From positions 124,001 to 188,000 of the forward strand of contig CANNDZ010000001.1 of the NCBI GenBank assembly GCA_947503575.1: a DNA stretch of 64,000 nt, read 5' to 3'. The DNA is from an uncultured Kordiimonas sp. Lineage in GTDB: Bacteria > Pseudomonadota > Alphaproteobacteria > Sphingomonadales > Kordiimonadaceae. The translations under genes were made by a program, and so were the position numbers. Every line of letters begins with the position of its first letter. Within the stretch, counting starts at the first letter, position 1. Under the pieces are notes generated by a model. It was not told the origin of the DNA, did not search any database, and saw only the letters and a list, made by a program, of their open reading frames with translations. Below, piece after piece: positions 17,584-26,336 of the stretch.

Positions 17584-18144
17584 TTAAGATGCACCTGATT
17601 TCTTCGCCCGTCGGGTTTTCACACCGCCAAAAACATGCGGGGCTTTCGGTTCTGGTGCTTGACCTGTCATTAAAGGCCGCTCTGGGTAACCTCCCAAAAT
17701 ACGGTGCCGGTCATACATGACAATGGCTCCAGCGGTTGCCACGTTAAGGCTGAATTTTGTCGGGATTTTGATGATGCTGTCACAGCGTTCCATCATGTCC
17801 GCACTCAGGCTGGATCGCTCCCCACCCAACACATAAACCGCCTGCGGCGGATGCTTGAAACTGGGCAAGTCAATCGCATCATCAGAAATTTCTATGCCCA
17901 CCAGCTGGCAGCCTTGCGGCACCTCAACGTCTGCTGCTGTGGCATAATTGAAAAACGGCAGTTGCAAATGGCTTTTGCTGGTGTCCGTGAAATCTTTGGT
18001 AACCAGTTCACCGGAATGAGCATAAGCCTTGGGGTTAACGGCGAACACAAAACTTGCACCAAAGGCATGCGCTGTGCGGATAAGGTTACCCACGTTGCCC
18101 GCCTTGGAGGCCTGATCAATACCAATCCCGAAATAACCGCGCAT
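17584..18144 (-). CDS. SpoU/TrmH-type RNA 2'-O-methyltransferase
   Basis: A 186-residue SPOUT methyltransferase. Motif 1 is IDQASKAGNVGNLIRTAHAFGA (Asn and Arg of the active site), motif 2 is VYVLGGERSSLS, and motif 3 is KIPTKFSLNVATAGAIVMYDR. These form the trefoil-knot SAM site that methylates a ribose 2'-OH in tRNA or rRNA; the exact target is not evident. A basic tail follows (KTRRAKKSG). The ATG has aaggtggcaaatgc in front. It is transcribed alone. The gap 17487-17583 shows no gene. Confidence 0.9.
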   Translation of the reverse strand: MRGYFGIGIDQASKAGNVGNLIRTAHAFGASFVFAVNPKAYAHSGELVTKDFTDTSKSHLQLPFFNYATAADVEVPQGCQLVGIEISDDAIDLPSFKHPPQAVYVLGGERSSLSADMMERCDSIIKIPTKFSLNVATAGAIVMYDRHRILGGYPERPLMTGQAPEPKAPHVFGGVKTRRAKKSGAS

Positions 18145-18213
18145 GCATTTGCCACCTTGACCCAGATGGCAGTGTGTATAGCGACAAACTCAGCCCCGGT
18201 TCAATAGGGTAGG

Positions 18214-19911
18214 CTAACTGGCTTTGCTGGTCAGCGAGGTCTGCAAGGCAGAAGAAAGGGGCGCGGCGTCACCGCCATCTGCGGCCAAGCCACCAGACAG
18301 CAAGGCATCCGCCAGCGGCTTGAGGTGCGCTTCATAATGCCGCCACCGCCCGATAGACTGGCGATATATCTTTTTGCGAACCTGATGCGCACTGTAGGTA
18401 TAAACCGGGCGCTTCATCTGGTGGAACCGAAGACAGTCTTCATGCCAATCCATACCGATATAATCCATCACAGATCTGAGGGTGGGTTCAAACGCATCGA
18501 CCAGACCTTCATATTGCACCACACGCGGGGAAAGGCCTCGCCTCGCCCAAAAAGCCATCACGCGTGCCTCTAGCGCAATATAGTCACCAATAGTGGACAG
18601 GTCGGTGGCGTAAATGTTTGCGCGGTGCAGCGGTGAAAAAAAGATCGACAAGCCAACGTCCATGGTGTTGCGACAACTGTTTATGAAAATGGCTTCGGGA
18701 AACAGTTTGGTCAGAAACTCAAGGTGACGGCTGTTGCCCAGCATTTTGTCGATGACAAAACGAACAGGTTTTGCGTGGGTTGCCGTGTCAGATGCGCCTT
18801 CAGCCAAAGTCAGTTCAGCAGCTTTTTGACGCGCATGGTCAGCGAACCGGGCTTTCCAGACCCTTAATTGCCGCTGTGCATCGGTTACTTTACCAGTCTT
18901 CAGAAGGGCTTCTGCTTCCTGAACGATCCTTGGGATAATCTCATCCTCGCCAAGACTAACCGTTGATGGGTGCGCCGACAGCGCCTGATCAAGCAAGGTA
19001 CTGCCGGTGCGCGGCAACCCGATTATAAACACAGGCGTTAATCCAGTTGGCAAGCTACAGGGCTCAAGCTTGTCAAACAACGCAGTCTGGTGCTCAAACT
19101 GGGCGTATTCCTGGTCAGCGTCGAATATCTGGCCTGCTATCGCCGGAATGGTTTTCATGCACTCGTTAGCCTTGCACACTGCACCGAACGCCTGATCATA
19201 ATTTTGATGGGCTTCATAAACACGGCCAAGGTCAAAGAAAATGCCCGCACTGGTAATTGGCCCCAAAGCCGGATCATGGGCGCAGCGCTCGAACCGCTCC
19301 ATAAGACGGGCATCAATCGCTTCAGGCGCAACACGGGACAATGTGTTGAAAGCAACCGGGTCATTCGGCTCTATGTCTAGAAGGCCGGATGCTGCCTTCT
19401 CTGCCGCTGGCAGGTCACCATCACCGATAAGATAGCGGCACAACAGGCTGTTGAGCGCAGTGTTACGGGGGGCGCTTTCAAGGCCTTGCTTCAGGTGCGG
19501 CCAGCCACGCGTCAACTCCTGGCTGTAAAAACAGCAGCTTGCCATCATGGCGTTTAGGAAAGGGTCTGCTGGGTAAGCTTCTAAAAGCGGGGCGATTAAC
19601 CCCTCCGCCGTTTGATACTGCTGGTGGGCGATCGCTTCCTCCGCCCAGAAATACAGACTGACCGCTTTGGTTTTGGTATTGAGGCGCGCGTGATACGCAA
19701 GCGCTTCGCCTGATGCCTTCTGCTCCCGCCCAAGCACGGCAGCAGCCCCGTAAATAAGGTAGTTTGCCAGCGTATCAAAAGGGCCTGACCCCTGCTGCAA
19801 ACGGCTAATTACGTCAGAAAACTCAGCCCGGTCTAACTGAGGATATAGATGATGATGGCGAACGCCTACGTCACAAAGAATGGTGTTCCAATCGAATGCC
19901 TGGTCCTGCAC
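18214..19911 (-). CDS. TPR-containing sulfotransferase family protein
   Basis: A 565-residue two-part protein. Residues about 15-250 are TPR-like helical repeats (for example LIAPLLEAYPADPFLNAMMA, AASGLLDIEPNDPVAFNTL). The C-terminal half is a sulfotransferase with the PAPS-binding loop FIIGLPRTGSTLLDQALSAH (about residue 295) and the later Arg-rich NSCRNTMDVGLSIF. Family members transfer sulfate from PAPS to glycans, peptides or small molecules; the acceptor is unknown. I chose the GTG at 19911, with ggggg in front; a TTG at 19968 would add 19 residues. No polysaccharide cluster adjoins. Confidence 0.85.
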   Translation of the reverse strand: MQDQAFDWNTILCDVGVRHHHLYPQLDRAEFSDVISRLQQGSGPFDTLANYLIYGAAAVLGREQKASGEALAYHARLNTKTKAVSLYFWAEEAIAHQQYQTAEGLIAPLLEAYPADPFLNAMMASCCFYSQELTRGWPHLKQGLESAPRNTALNSLLCRYLIGDGDLPAAEKAASGLLDIEPNDPVAFNTLSRVAPEAIDARLMERFERCAHDPALGPITSAGIFFDLGRVYEAHQNYDQAFGAVCKANECMKTIPAIAGQIFDADQEYAQFEHQTALFDKLEPCSLPTGLTPVFIIGLPRTGSTLLDQALSAHPSTVSLGEDEIIPRIVQEAEALLKTGKVTDAQRQLRVWKARFADHARQKAAELTLAEGASDTATHAKPVRFVIDKMLGNSRHLEFLTKLFPEAIFINSCRNTMDVGLSIFFSPLHRANIYATDLSTIGDYIALEARVMAFWARRGLSPRVVQYEGLVDAFEPTLRSVMDYIGMDWHEDCLRFHQMKRPVYTYSAHQVRKKIYRQSIGRWRHYEAHLKPLADALLSGGLAADGGDAAPLSSALQTSLTSKAS

Positions 19912-20289
19912 TTTTTTGCCCCCATAAATGGCAAGCGTGAGAACCCGGCAGCCAGAATTGGCCACCAAACATTGAGAAGGTTAAATCGTAGAACCGGTAT
20001 CTTGCCGCGGTCGCTTTAGCGACTTCTATGGGCATATGTAGTTGGAGGTAACCTTCGGGTATATCGATCGCTGCCGAAATTGTCGTGATGAAAAAGATAA
20101 GGCAGAACGATAGCTTTTTTCCAGCAAACCTTCGTTTAAAATATGTTCTATTTCAATGACTTGTGACTCTTCGTTTAGGCCAAAAGGTCTAAACCGGTTT
20201 GGGCAATAGTTTATCTGGAAAGCGCACAGAGCTGGGGTTTTGGCGCTGGCCGAGCGGTTGATTGCTGCCCCAAACCCCACAAAAACTGG
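19912..20289. other. Intergenic region with no gene seen
   Basis: 378 bp between the MFS gene and the sulfotransferase, both on the minus strand. An 84-codon minus-strand frame (20026-20280) has no recognisable domain, membrane segment or ribosome binding site, so I leave it out. No strong hairpin or tRNA is visible. Confidence 0.5.
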
Positions 20290-21609
20290 TCACTCGCCGT
20301 CTGGCACCAGAGCGTCGTCATCAACAAGCGCGGGCACACGCTTGCTGTCGGGGTGCAGGGCCATAACAAGGCAACTGAGCACAATCACCGAAGATGCGAT
20401 AATAAGCGCCAGTTCCAGGTTCCATTCAAACGCCAGCCCCATGACAACACTGGCAATAGGGATAAGGCCCACCGACATAAACATGAAAATGCTCATGACA
20501 CGGCCCATTTGTGCCTCTGGCGTGGATTGCTGCACAAATGTGGTGAAATGCACCCAGATGTAACTATCCATGCAGCCAAACACCAGAAACAGGGCCATCG
20601 CAAACCAGTAAGGTTCATACAAAACAATCAGGCCAATGGATGCGCCGGAGCCAATGAAGATGAAAAACATGGTGCGCACCAGGTTTTCACGGGTTGGCCA
20701 ATTTACATACCCGGCGGTTACCGCCCCAACAAGAGCCCCCGCGCCGTAGGCGGCAACGATCAGGCCGTATACATAGGCGGGTTCCAGAAAACGATATTTG
20801 GTGAGTGCAGGCAAGCCAACAAAAATCGGGGTCTGGAAAAAAAACTCCAGCACGGCAACGCCGATGAACCCCAGGCGGATGGCCGGCACGGACCAGACCC
20901 ATTTTACGGCTTGCTTCACTTCGGCAAACATGGAGGTTTTATTGGCGGCGTCCTGATCCGCGTCTTCATCCTTGAGGGAGCGGGTGCGCACAAACAACAG
21001 CGTCAGGAAGGAAAACGCAAAGGTCAGTCCATCAAGGAAAAACGCGCGCGCAAAACCTGCACGGTTGCTCTCAAAGGTGGCCGCGTTTAGGCCAGTGTCA
21101 TGGCCCATGGTTGTCACTTCGCCGGCAATAACGAAACCGGCGATGGCTGGCCCCAGGATTACCCCAACCCAGATGGACCCCTGCATAATGGCATTGCCTG
21201 CTTTCAGGTCGTCTTTTTTAACAACCGATGGCACCACAGATGTTGCTGCCGGGTAAAAGAAGGCATCAGCCAGACCAAACGCCAGCGCAATCACGAAGAT
21301 GACCGGCAGAGATATCTGGTTAGTGAAAATAAGATACGCCAGCAGGAACACCAACAGGCACCGCAGCAGGTTGGTGATTAGCATGACGTTGCGCGGGCTG
21401 GAGCGATCGACCACCGCGCCGCCCACCAGCATCAAAACAGCGCGCGGCAACCCCTGCACGGCAAACACAAACGCCGTAAACGCCGGGCTGCCAGTTAGCT
21501 GCAACACCAGAAACGGAAAGGCGATCATGCTGATATGATCCCCGATCACGGAGACAAATTCACCGAGCCAAAGGGTAAAAAAGTTGCGATCTTTGAATAG
21601 CTTCAGCAT
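20290..21609 (-). CDS. MFS transporter (MFS_3 / enterobactin-exporter-like)
   Basis: A 439-residue carrier with about twelve hydrophobic segments, beginning MLKLFKDRNFFTLWLGEFVS. The FTLWLGEFVSVIGDHISMIA start and the loop-2 motif GGAVVDRSSPRNVMLITN are typical of the EntS/MFS_3 group of drug or siderophore exporters. A charged central loop (SLKDEDADQDAANKTSMFAE) separates the halves. The substrate is unknown. The ATG follows aaggcaaa. It is divergent from yciB/ispZ, with 106 bp of shared promoter region. Confidence 0.9.
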   Translation of the reverse strand: MLKLFKDRNFFTLWLGEFVSVIGDHISMIAFPFLVLQLTGSPAFTAFVFAVQGLPRAVLMLVGGAVVDRSSPRNVMLITNLLRCLLVFLLAYLIFTNQISLPVIFVIALAFGLADAFFYPAATSVVPSVVKKDDLKAGNAIMQGSIWVGVILGPAIAGFVIAGEVTTMGHDTGLNAATFESNRAGFARAFFLDGLTFAFSFLTLLFVRTRSLKDEDADQDAANKTSMFAEVKQAVKWVWSVPAIRLGFIGVAVLEFFFQTPIFVGLPALTKYRFLEPAYVYGLIVAAYGAGALVGAVTAGYVNWPTRENLVRTMFFIFIGSGASIGLIVLYEPYWFAMALFLVFGCMDSYIWVHFTTFVQQSTPEAQMGRVMSIFMFMSVGLIPIASVVMGLAFEWNLELALIIASSVIVLSCLVMALHPDSKRVPALVDDDALVPDGE

Positions 21610-21715
21610 TTTGCCTTGCCTGAACGTTCAAAAGAGCACACATCTAACGAAAGCAGGCATAGTCGCTCAAGATACGGCGGCGTAAACCGACAGCCCCGAG
21701 GGAAAGAGAAATAGC

Positions 21716-22369
21716 GTGACTGATAAAAAAGCAACACATGCTGCACATGGGCAACAGCATACCGACTCTGGACCGGAGTCGGCACACGAGTCATCAAACG
21801 AGTCGCCAAAAGAGCCGAGTGCAAAGAAGCCCGCCGCCTGGATTAAGCCAACGATCGAGTTTGGCTCCCTGATCGGGTTTTTTGTCGCGTTTCAAATGGG
21901 CGGTATTTATGTTGCGACCATAACGTTCATGATTGCCCACCCCCTGTCGATGCTGGCGGCAAAAAAGTGGCTTGGCCACATTGCCAAGGTTCAGTGGTTT
22001 ACGCTGGTTGTGGTGATGGTGATGGGTGGCCTGACGCTGTGGCTGAAGGACGAAACATTTGTAAAAATGAAGCTGACAGTGATCAACAGCATTTTTGCCT
22101 CTGTGTTGTTGTTTGGTCTGTTGACGGGCAAGCTGTTTATCAAACACCTGATGGAATCAGCGCTTGAGATGCCCGACGCAGGCTGGCGCATGATGACCCG
22201 CAACTTCATTGCATTTTTGCTGACGATGGCTGTGGTAAACGAATTTATCTGGCGCAATTTTTCCACAGAGCTTTGGGTGAACTTCAAGACCTTTGGCTAT
22301 ATGGGCGCGATGCTGGTGTTTATGATTGCGCAGGCACCGTTTCTCGCCAAATATATGCCGGAAGAATAA
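21716..22369 (+). CDS. yciB: Inner membrane septation protein YciB/IspZ family
   Basis: A 217-residue protein. A hydrophilic, Glu/Ser/Lys-rich N-terminal extension (about 40 residues) is followed by five or six transmembrane segments with the YciB/IspZ features: TIEFGSLIGFFVAF, IAKVQWFTLVVVMVMGGLTLWLKDETFVKMKLTVIN and a terminal FNEFIWR-like VVNEFIWRNFSTELWVNFK. The family affects cell division and envelope integrity. The start is GTG at 21716; the long tail makes this start less certain, and an internal start would remove it. It converges on the FkbM gene with a 5-bp gap. Confidence 0.9.
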   Translation: MTDKKATHAAHGQQHTDSGPESAHESSNESPKEPSAKKPAAWIKPTIEFGSLIGFFVAFQMGGIYVATITFMIAHPLSMLAAKKWLGHIAKVQWFTLVVVMVMGGLTLWLKDETFVKMKLTVINSIFASVLLFGLLTGKLFIKHLMESALEMPDAGWRMMTRNFIAFLLTMAVVNEFIWRNFSTELWVNFKTFGYMGAMLVFMIAQAPFLAKYMPEE

Positions 22370-22374
22370 GCTCG

Positions 22375-23157
22375 CTAGGCGGGGTTATCCAACACGGCCT
22401 GGCACAAATCGGGTAAACGTGCCGCGAAGGCTGCACTTTCGGTGGGCAGGGCAACAAACTCCCAACAGTTCCTGTCAATATTCCATTGCTCAATGGTGAA
22501 CGGCTCGCCCGTCAACCAAAACACTTGCATGCCGACGCTTTCAAAAAATCCGAAAAAATCTTCTGGCGAGTAGTTATAAACACGCGCTGATGCTCGGCGG
22601 CCATTTTCAAACACGACCATGGGACGTGATTTTTGCAGGCATTTTTTCGCTCCCATCAAGGCGTGTAGTTCACCGCCTTCAATATCCAGTTTAATTGCCG
22701 AAACGCGTTTAAAAAGAGGTAGTTTTCTATCGAGGGTCGTTTGCGTTACCTGCAGCTTGATCAAGCCGCCTTCTTCATCATCAAAAGGGGCGCGGCGTTT
22801 TTGCAATCCGCTGAATGCAGGTCGGTTTTCAAAATAGTGGAAACTGGCATGTCCTTTCGTGTTCGAAAGCGCCACATTATGGAGCTTTATCGTCCTTTTT
22901 TTGCGTTTTTTCGTCTCTTTTTTAAGATTTGCATACAGTTTTTTGATCGGTTCAAAGCCGTAAATTGTGCCTTTTGGGCCAACCGCGTCAGCCATAGGGA
23001 ACAAATGCCGTCCGCGATGGGCACCAACATCGATAGCAAAGTCGCCGGGCTCCAGCCAGGCCTCATAGACTTTCTGAACGGTCTGTTCAAAAAGCTGCCC
23101 AATATCGGTTCCTGTATCGGCTGCAACAGTATGAAAAGCCTCGATCAGGTCAGACAT
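22375..23157 (-). CDS. FkbM family methyltransferase
   Basis: A 260-residue SAM-dependent methyltransferase. Motif I is FAIDVGAHRGRHLFPMADAV, the acidic loop is TIYGFEPIKKLYANL, and the family's AIKLDIEGGELHALMGAK (LDIEG) block is intact. FkbM enzymes O-methylate sugars, polyketides or other small molecules; the substrate here is unknown. The start at 23157 (MSDLIEAFH) lies 14 bp after the NUDIX stop in the same direction and has no strong ribosome binding site, so translation may be coupled. A TTG three bases upstream is an alternative. Confidence 0.88.
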   Translation of the reverse strand: MSDLIEAFHTVAADTGTDIGQLFEQTVQKVYEAWLEPGDFAIDVGAHRGRHLFPMADAVGPKGTIYGFEPIKKLYANLKKETKKRKKRTIKLHNVALSNTKGHASFHYFENRPAFSGLQKRRAPFDDEEGGLIKLQVTQTTLDRKLPLFKRVSAIKLDIEGGELHALMGAKKCLQKSRPMVVFENGRRASARVYNYSPEDFFGFFESVGMQVFWLTGEPFTIEQWNIDRNCWEFVALPTESAAFAARLPDLCQAVLDNPA

Positions 23158-23171
23158 CAATGGGAAAACTC

Positions 23172-23711
23172 TTAAACATTTTCCCAGCCCTGAGGGTTGG
23201 TAAAGGGTGCAAAGCCAGAGCGACCTTTCACCTCATGAAAATGGTTCAAAACCCAGTGAACGCTGGGAAACGCAAGTTCGTCCCAGGGAATGCCCTGCCA
23301 GTCAAAAAGCTCAACTTCCAGGCTTTCATAACCCGGCTTGAAGTCTGGTGTGCTCAGGCGCGCGCGGTACATCATATGGACCTGACTGATGCGCCGGACC
23401 GAATAAACCCCAAGAAGGTCAATGATTTCAATGGTTGCACAGGCTTCTTCCATCGCTTCGCGAATGGCTCCCTCATGCGGGGCCTCGCCCACCTCCAGAA
23501 ACCCGGCCGGAATAGTCCATTTGCCCTTTTGCGGATGAATTGACCGTTTGCACAACATGATTTTATCACCCTGCGTCACAACGGCACCGGCAATAATTTT
23601 CGGATTTTCATACGCGACATACCCACAATCCCGGCACACCAGGCGTTCATGGTCGTCGCCTTCGGGAACCGAGCGATGAAAATGATCAGGGGTAAAAGGC
23701 GGATTTGACAT
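23172..23711 (-). CDS. NUDIX hydrolase with zinc-ribbon-like N-terminus
   Basis: A 179-residue NUDIX enzyme. The N-terminal region has one CxxC (RLVCRDCGYVAYENPK), typical of the NADH/ADP-ribose pyrophosphatase-like branch. The catalytic NUDIX box is GFLEVGEAPHEGAIREAMEE, with intact GxxxxxEx7REuxEE residues, though its final Gly is replaced by Cys (EEACA). It hydrolyses a nucleoside diphosphate linked to another moiety; the substrate is not predictable. It is cotranscribed with the FkbM gene downstream (14-bp gap). Confidence 0.9.
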   Translation of the reverse strand: MSNPPFTPDHFHRSVPEGDDHERLVCRDCGYVAYENPKIIAGAVVTQGDKIMLCKRSIHPQKGKWTIPAGFLEVGEAPHEGAIREAMEEACATIEIIDLLGVYSVRRISQVHMMYRARLSTPDFKPGYESLEVELFDWQGIPWDELAFPSVHWVLNHFHEVKGRSGFAPFTNPQGWENV

Positions 23712-23769
23712 GCTGTTAGTGTGGCGCGCTCCGCGCGCGGCGTCCAGTGGGCAATGCCAATTTTATCGA

Positions 23770-24135
23770 CTAAACCAGAATATTAACGATCTGGCCTAAA
23801 GGTTGGTTGCGAGTTTCCGCAGATGTAGTGGAAAGCCTGCCGGACGGTGCTTCGCGGCGGCTACCGGTAAAATCGGCAACGCGGCGGCCCGCATCTTCAA
23901 TATCATCAGAAGACGAAAGCTGATTGCTGGCTCCTGATTGCCGCACAGGCGCACGGCGGTCAGGGGTTGGCAGGTCCTGACGCGCTTCAACACGTTGACC
24001 AATCACATCTTGGGGTGTTGCCGATGCATTGCTGTTTTGGCTGGCACCCGCGGGGGCCTTGCCGCTCAGGCGACTTTGTTGACTTCCCTGCAACTGTGCC
24101 TGCAAGGCAGACGCACTGGTATTAATATCGACCAT
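23770..24135 (-). CDS. Small hydrophilic protein of unknown function
   Basis: A 121-residue polar protein (MVDINTSASALQAQLQGSQQ) rich in Ser, Gln, Ala and Arg, with no signal peptide, membrane segment or recognised domain; it is probably disordered until the last ten residues (PLGQIVNILV). The ATG at 24135 is preceded by tgaggtccgaagaccat. It lies downstream of ccmI by 118 bp and could be transcribed with the ccm operon or alone. The codon pattern and ATG look genuine, but I cannot assign a family. Confidence 0.55.
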   Translation of the reverse strand: MVDINTSASALQAQLQGSQQSRLSGKAPAGASQNSNASATPQDVIGQRVEARQDLPTPDRRAPVRQSGASNQLSSSDDIEDAGRRVADFTGSRREAPSGRLSTTSAETRNQPLGQIVNILV

Positions 24136-24253
24136 GGTCTTCGGACCTCAATGATATTGGATCGCCACTTCAGCTAAGGGAAGGGTGCCATTTTCTTGGC
24201 CCCTGGCACGATCTTTTACAGCTGAACCCTAAAGAGAAGGCGTAAAAGCATGG

Positions 24254-25360
24254 TTAAAGATCAGGATTCTCAATCAAATTGTCAAGGAAGGCCTGCAAAT
24301 CAACCGACTTTTCACCCGGATTGGCCGCGATTCCCTGCTGCAAGGCCTCCAAAGCGGCAGTTCTGTCGCCAAGCGCGAGGCGTGATCGCGCCAGCATCAA
24401 CCAACCTTGCAGATCAGATGGGTTCGATTCGAGCCTGGTTTCAAGCCGAGCCAGCATGGACGCCATGAAAGCTTCGCGCTCTTCTTCACTCATGCCGTCC
24501 ACCACGGCAACGTCACGCTCGCTTAGGGCAGGCGGCGCAACACCGAGCGCAGATAACTGCCGTCGAACTTGCGGCATCCAGGGTGCATCTGCAGCAGATT
24601 GGTCCGCAAGCGCCGTCCAGGCGGCTCGCGCGCCGGCTTCATCGCCTGCCTGCAATCGCGTAACGCCAAGGTAATATTGCCCCGCCGGGTGTTGCGGCGC
24701 TTTATCCAGCAAAGCCGCCAAAACCAACCGCGCAGCAGGTGTTACCTGGCCACCAGCATGCGCAATATAGGCCTCCAGTTCATCCGCACGCCAGTTTGGC
24801 TCATCTGGGTTCATCCGGGCCAGCTCACCAAATGCTTCTGCCGCGGTGACATAGTCGCCAACCGTGCGCGCCGTGCGCCCCAGGATACGCCATCCTTCCA
24901 TGTCGCGCGGGTTGGCTTCCAGGTGCGTACTCATTTGCTCCAACGCCTGACCAACGGTCATGCCTGTTTCTTCAATAAGCTGGCTGGCGGCTTGTACACG
25001 CGGGCTGGGGTTGGCCGCTGGCGTCCCCGGCGAGCCCAACAGGAAATAAAGCCCTCCGGCAGCAAACAAAACAGCAGTGGACCCAAGCCACATCAGGTTT
25101 TTTCCAGCAGAACCCTGCTGCCCAGACGCCGCTGTTTGTCCAACAGGCTCAAGTCGCAACAACCGCCGCTTCAGCTCAAGGCGTGCAGCTTGGGCACTAT
25201 CGGCATCAATCGCGCCGCGCTGCTCATCTGCGTCTATTTCATCCAGTTGCGCACGGTAATGCTCAACAGGGTCAACCGCGTTTTCGGGCGCAGACCCAAC
25301 CCTAAAAAACAGCACACCGCATCCAGCCAGCGCCAACACCGCCAAAGATACCCAAATCAT
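24254..25360 (-). CDS. ccmI: Cytochrome c biogenesis protein CcmI
   Basis: CcmI delivers reduced apocytochrome c to the CcmFH heme ligase. The 368-residue protein starts with a transmembrane helix (MIWVSLAVLALAGCGVLFF), then a coiled cytoplasmic loop (VEHYRAQLDEIDADEQRGAI), a second membrane segment (about residues 92-110), and a periplasmic domain with TPR-like repeats (ALEQMSTHLEANPRDMEGW, SRLALGDRTAALEALQQGIA). This is the full bipartite form. It overlaps the ccmH stop by 4 bp. It is the last gene of the ccm operon. Confidence 0.93.
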   Translation of the reverse strand: MIWVSLAVLALAGCGVLFFRVGSAPENAVDPVEHYRAQLDEIDADEQRGAIDADSAQAARLELKRRLLRLEPVGQTAASGQQGSAGKNLMWLGSTAVLFAAGGLYFLLGSPGTPAANPSPRVQAASQLIEETGMTVGQALEQMSTHLEANPRDMEGWRILGRTARTVGDYVTAAEAFGELARMNPDEPNWRADELEAYIAHAGGQVTPAARLVLAALLDKAPQHPAGQYYLGVTRLQAGDEAGARAAWTALADQSAADAPWMPQVRRQLSALGVAPPALSERDVAVVDGMSEEEREAFMASMLARLETRLESNPSDLQGWLMLARSRLALGDRTAALEALQQGIAANPGEKSVDLQAFLDNLIENPDL

Positions 25361-25812
25361 TCTTGCCGCTCCAACAGTGCTTTAATCTGCGCTTCTTCGT
25401 CTTCACTCAGTGGTGCAGGCGCAGCAACAGCCTTCTTGCGTCCCAGCAGCAAAAACACAATCACCAACACGGCCAAAAACGGCGATGCCCACAGAAAATA
25501 AGTAGAGGTTTTAATCGGCGGCTTCAAAAGAACCCAGTCACCATATCGGTCAACTAAATACGACCGCACATTTTCCGGGCTGTCACCAAGCGCGATACGC
25601 TCCCGCACAATGGCGCGCAAATCTCTCGCCAAATCAGCGTTAGAATCTTCAATGGACTGATTTTGACACACCAGACAGCGGATTTCTTTCATCAAGGCAC
25701 GCGCCTGTGCTTCCTGCGCGGGGTCCGGCAGCGGTTTTTCATCAACCGCAACACCAAGGGCGGCAACACTCAGGCCAAACAACAACATGATGGTGCCCAA
25801 AACCTGTCTCAT
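25357..25812 (-). CDS. ccmH: Cytochrome c maturation thiol-disulfide protein CcmH
   Basis: CcmH reduces apocytochrome CXXCH cysteines and works in the CcmFH ligation complex. The 151-residue protein has a signal sequence (MRQVLGTIMLLFGLSVAALG), the redox motif RCLVCQ at Cys46 and Cys49, the family block NADLARDLRAIVRERI, and a C-terminal transmembrane helix (YFLWASPFLAVLVIVFLLLG). Start and stop overlap neighbours in ccmG and ccmI by 4 bp each, so the genes are translationally coupled. Confidence 0.95.
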   Translation of the reverse strand: MRQVLGTIMLLFGLSVAALGVAVDEKPLPDPAQEAQARALMKEIRCLVCQNQSIEDSNADLARDLRAIVRERIALGDSPENVRSYLVDRYGDWVLLKPPIKTSTYFLWASPFLAVLVIVFLLLGRKKAVAAPAPLSEDEEAQIKALLERQE

Positions 25813-26336
25813 CGCAACGCCTCCAACTCAGGCAGCAGTCGAGCCTCCAGGCTGTCGCCCACAATCGGGCCCCAGTGGCGATACCGGATCACGCCAGAAC
25901 CATCAATCAGAAAGGTTTCCGGCACGCCGGACACACCCCAATCAATCCCGACGCGACCATCCAGGTCAAGGCCGGTTTTACTGAACGGGTTACCAAGCTC
26001 ATTCAAAAATCCAACCGCTTTAGCCGGGTCATTTTTATAAGCGATGCCAATAAGCGGCACCCTGTAGCGACCAGCAAGTTCCATCAGGCTGTCATGCTCG
26101 GCACGGCACGGCACACACCAGCTTGCGAAAAAATTGACCAGTACTGGTTCGCCCGTCTTCAAATCCGCCTCTGTTAGCGGCGGCGTATCCGCTGACAAGC
26201 TGTCGATTGAAAAAGCTGGTGCAGGGCGACCAATCAGAACACTGTCAATTTCGTTGGGGTTGCGGTCCGATAACATCATTCCCAAAAAAACGGCGACCAG
26301 GAAAACAACAATCCCCAAAGGCAGAAACCGCTTCAT
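25809..26336 (-). CDS. ccmG: Thiol:disulfide oxidoreductase CcmG/DsbE
   Basis: CcmG keeps apocytochrome or CcmH cysteines reduced in the periplasm. It has 175 residues: an N-terminal membrane anchor (PLGIVVFLVAVFLGMML) and a thioredoxin fold with the active-site WCVPC (Cys74, Cys77), preceded by VNFFAS, and the cis-Pro region GVPETFLIDG. It overlaps ccmH and ccmF by 4 bp on either side. Confidence 0.95.
   Translation of the reverse strand: MKRFLPLGIVVFLVAVFLGMMLSDRNPNEIDSVLIGRPAPAFSIDSLSADTPPLTEADLKTGEPVLVNFFASWCVPCRAEHDSLMELAGRYRVPLIGIAYKNDPAKAVGFLNELGNPFSKTGLDLDGRVGIDWGVSGVPETFLIDGSGVIRYRHWGPIVGDSLEARLLPELEALR

Noticed and set aside
20026-20280. 84-codon minus-strand frame between MFS and sulfotransferase genes
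   Set aside because: No domain, membrane segment or ribosome binding site; codon use unlike the neighbours.
20353-21090. 245-codon plus-strand frame over the MFS gene
   Set aside because: Antisense to the MFS transporter.
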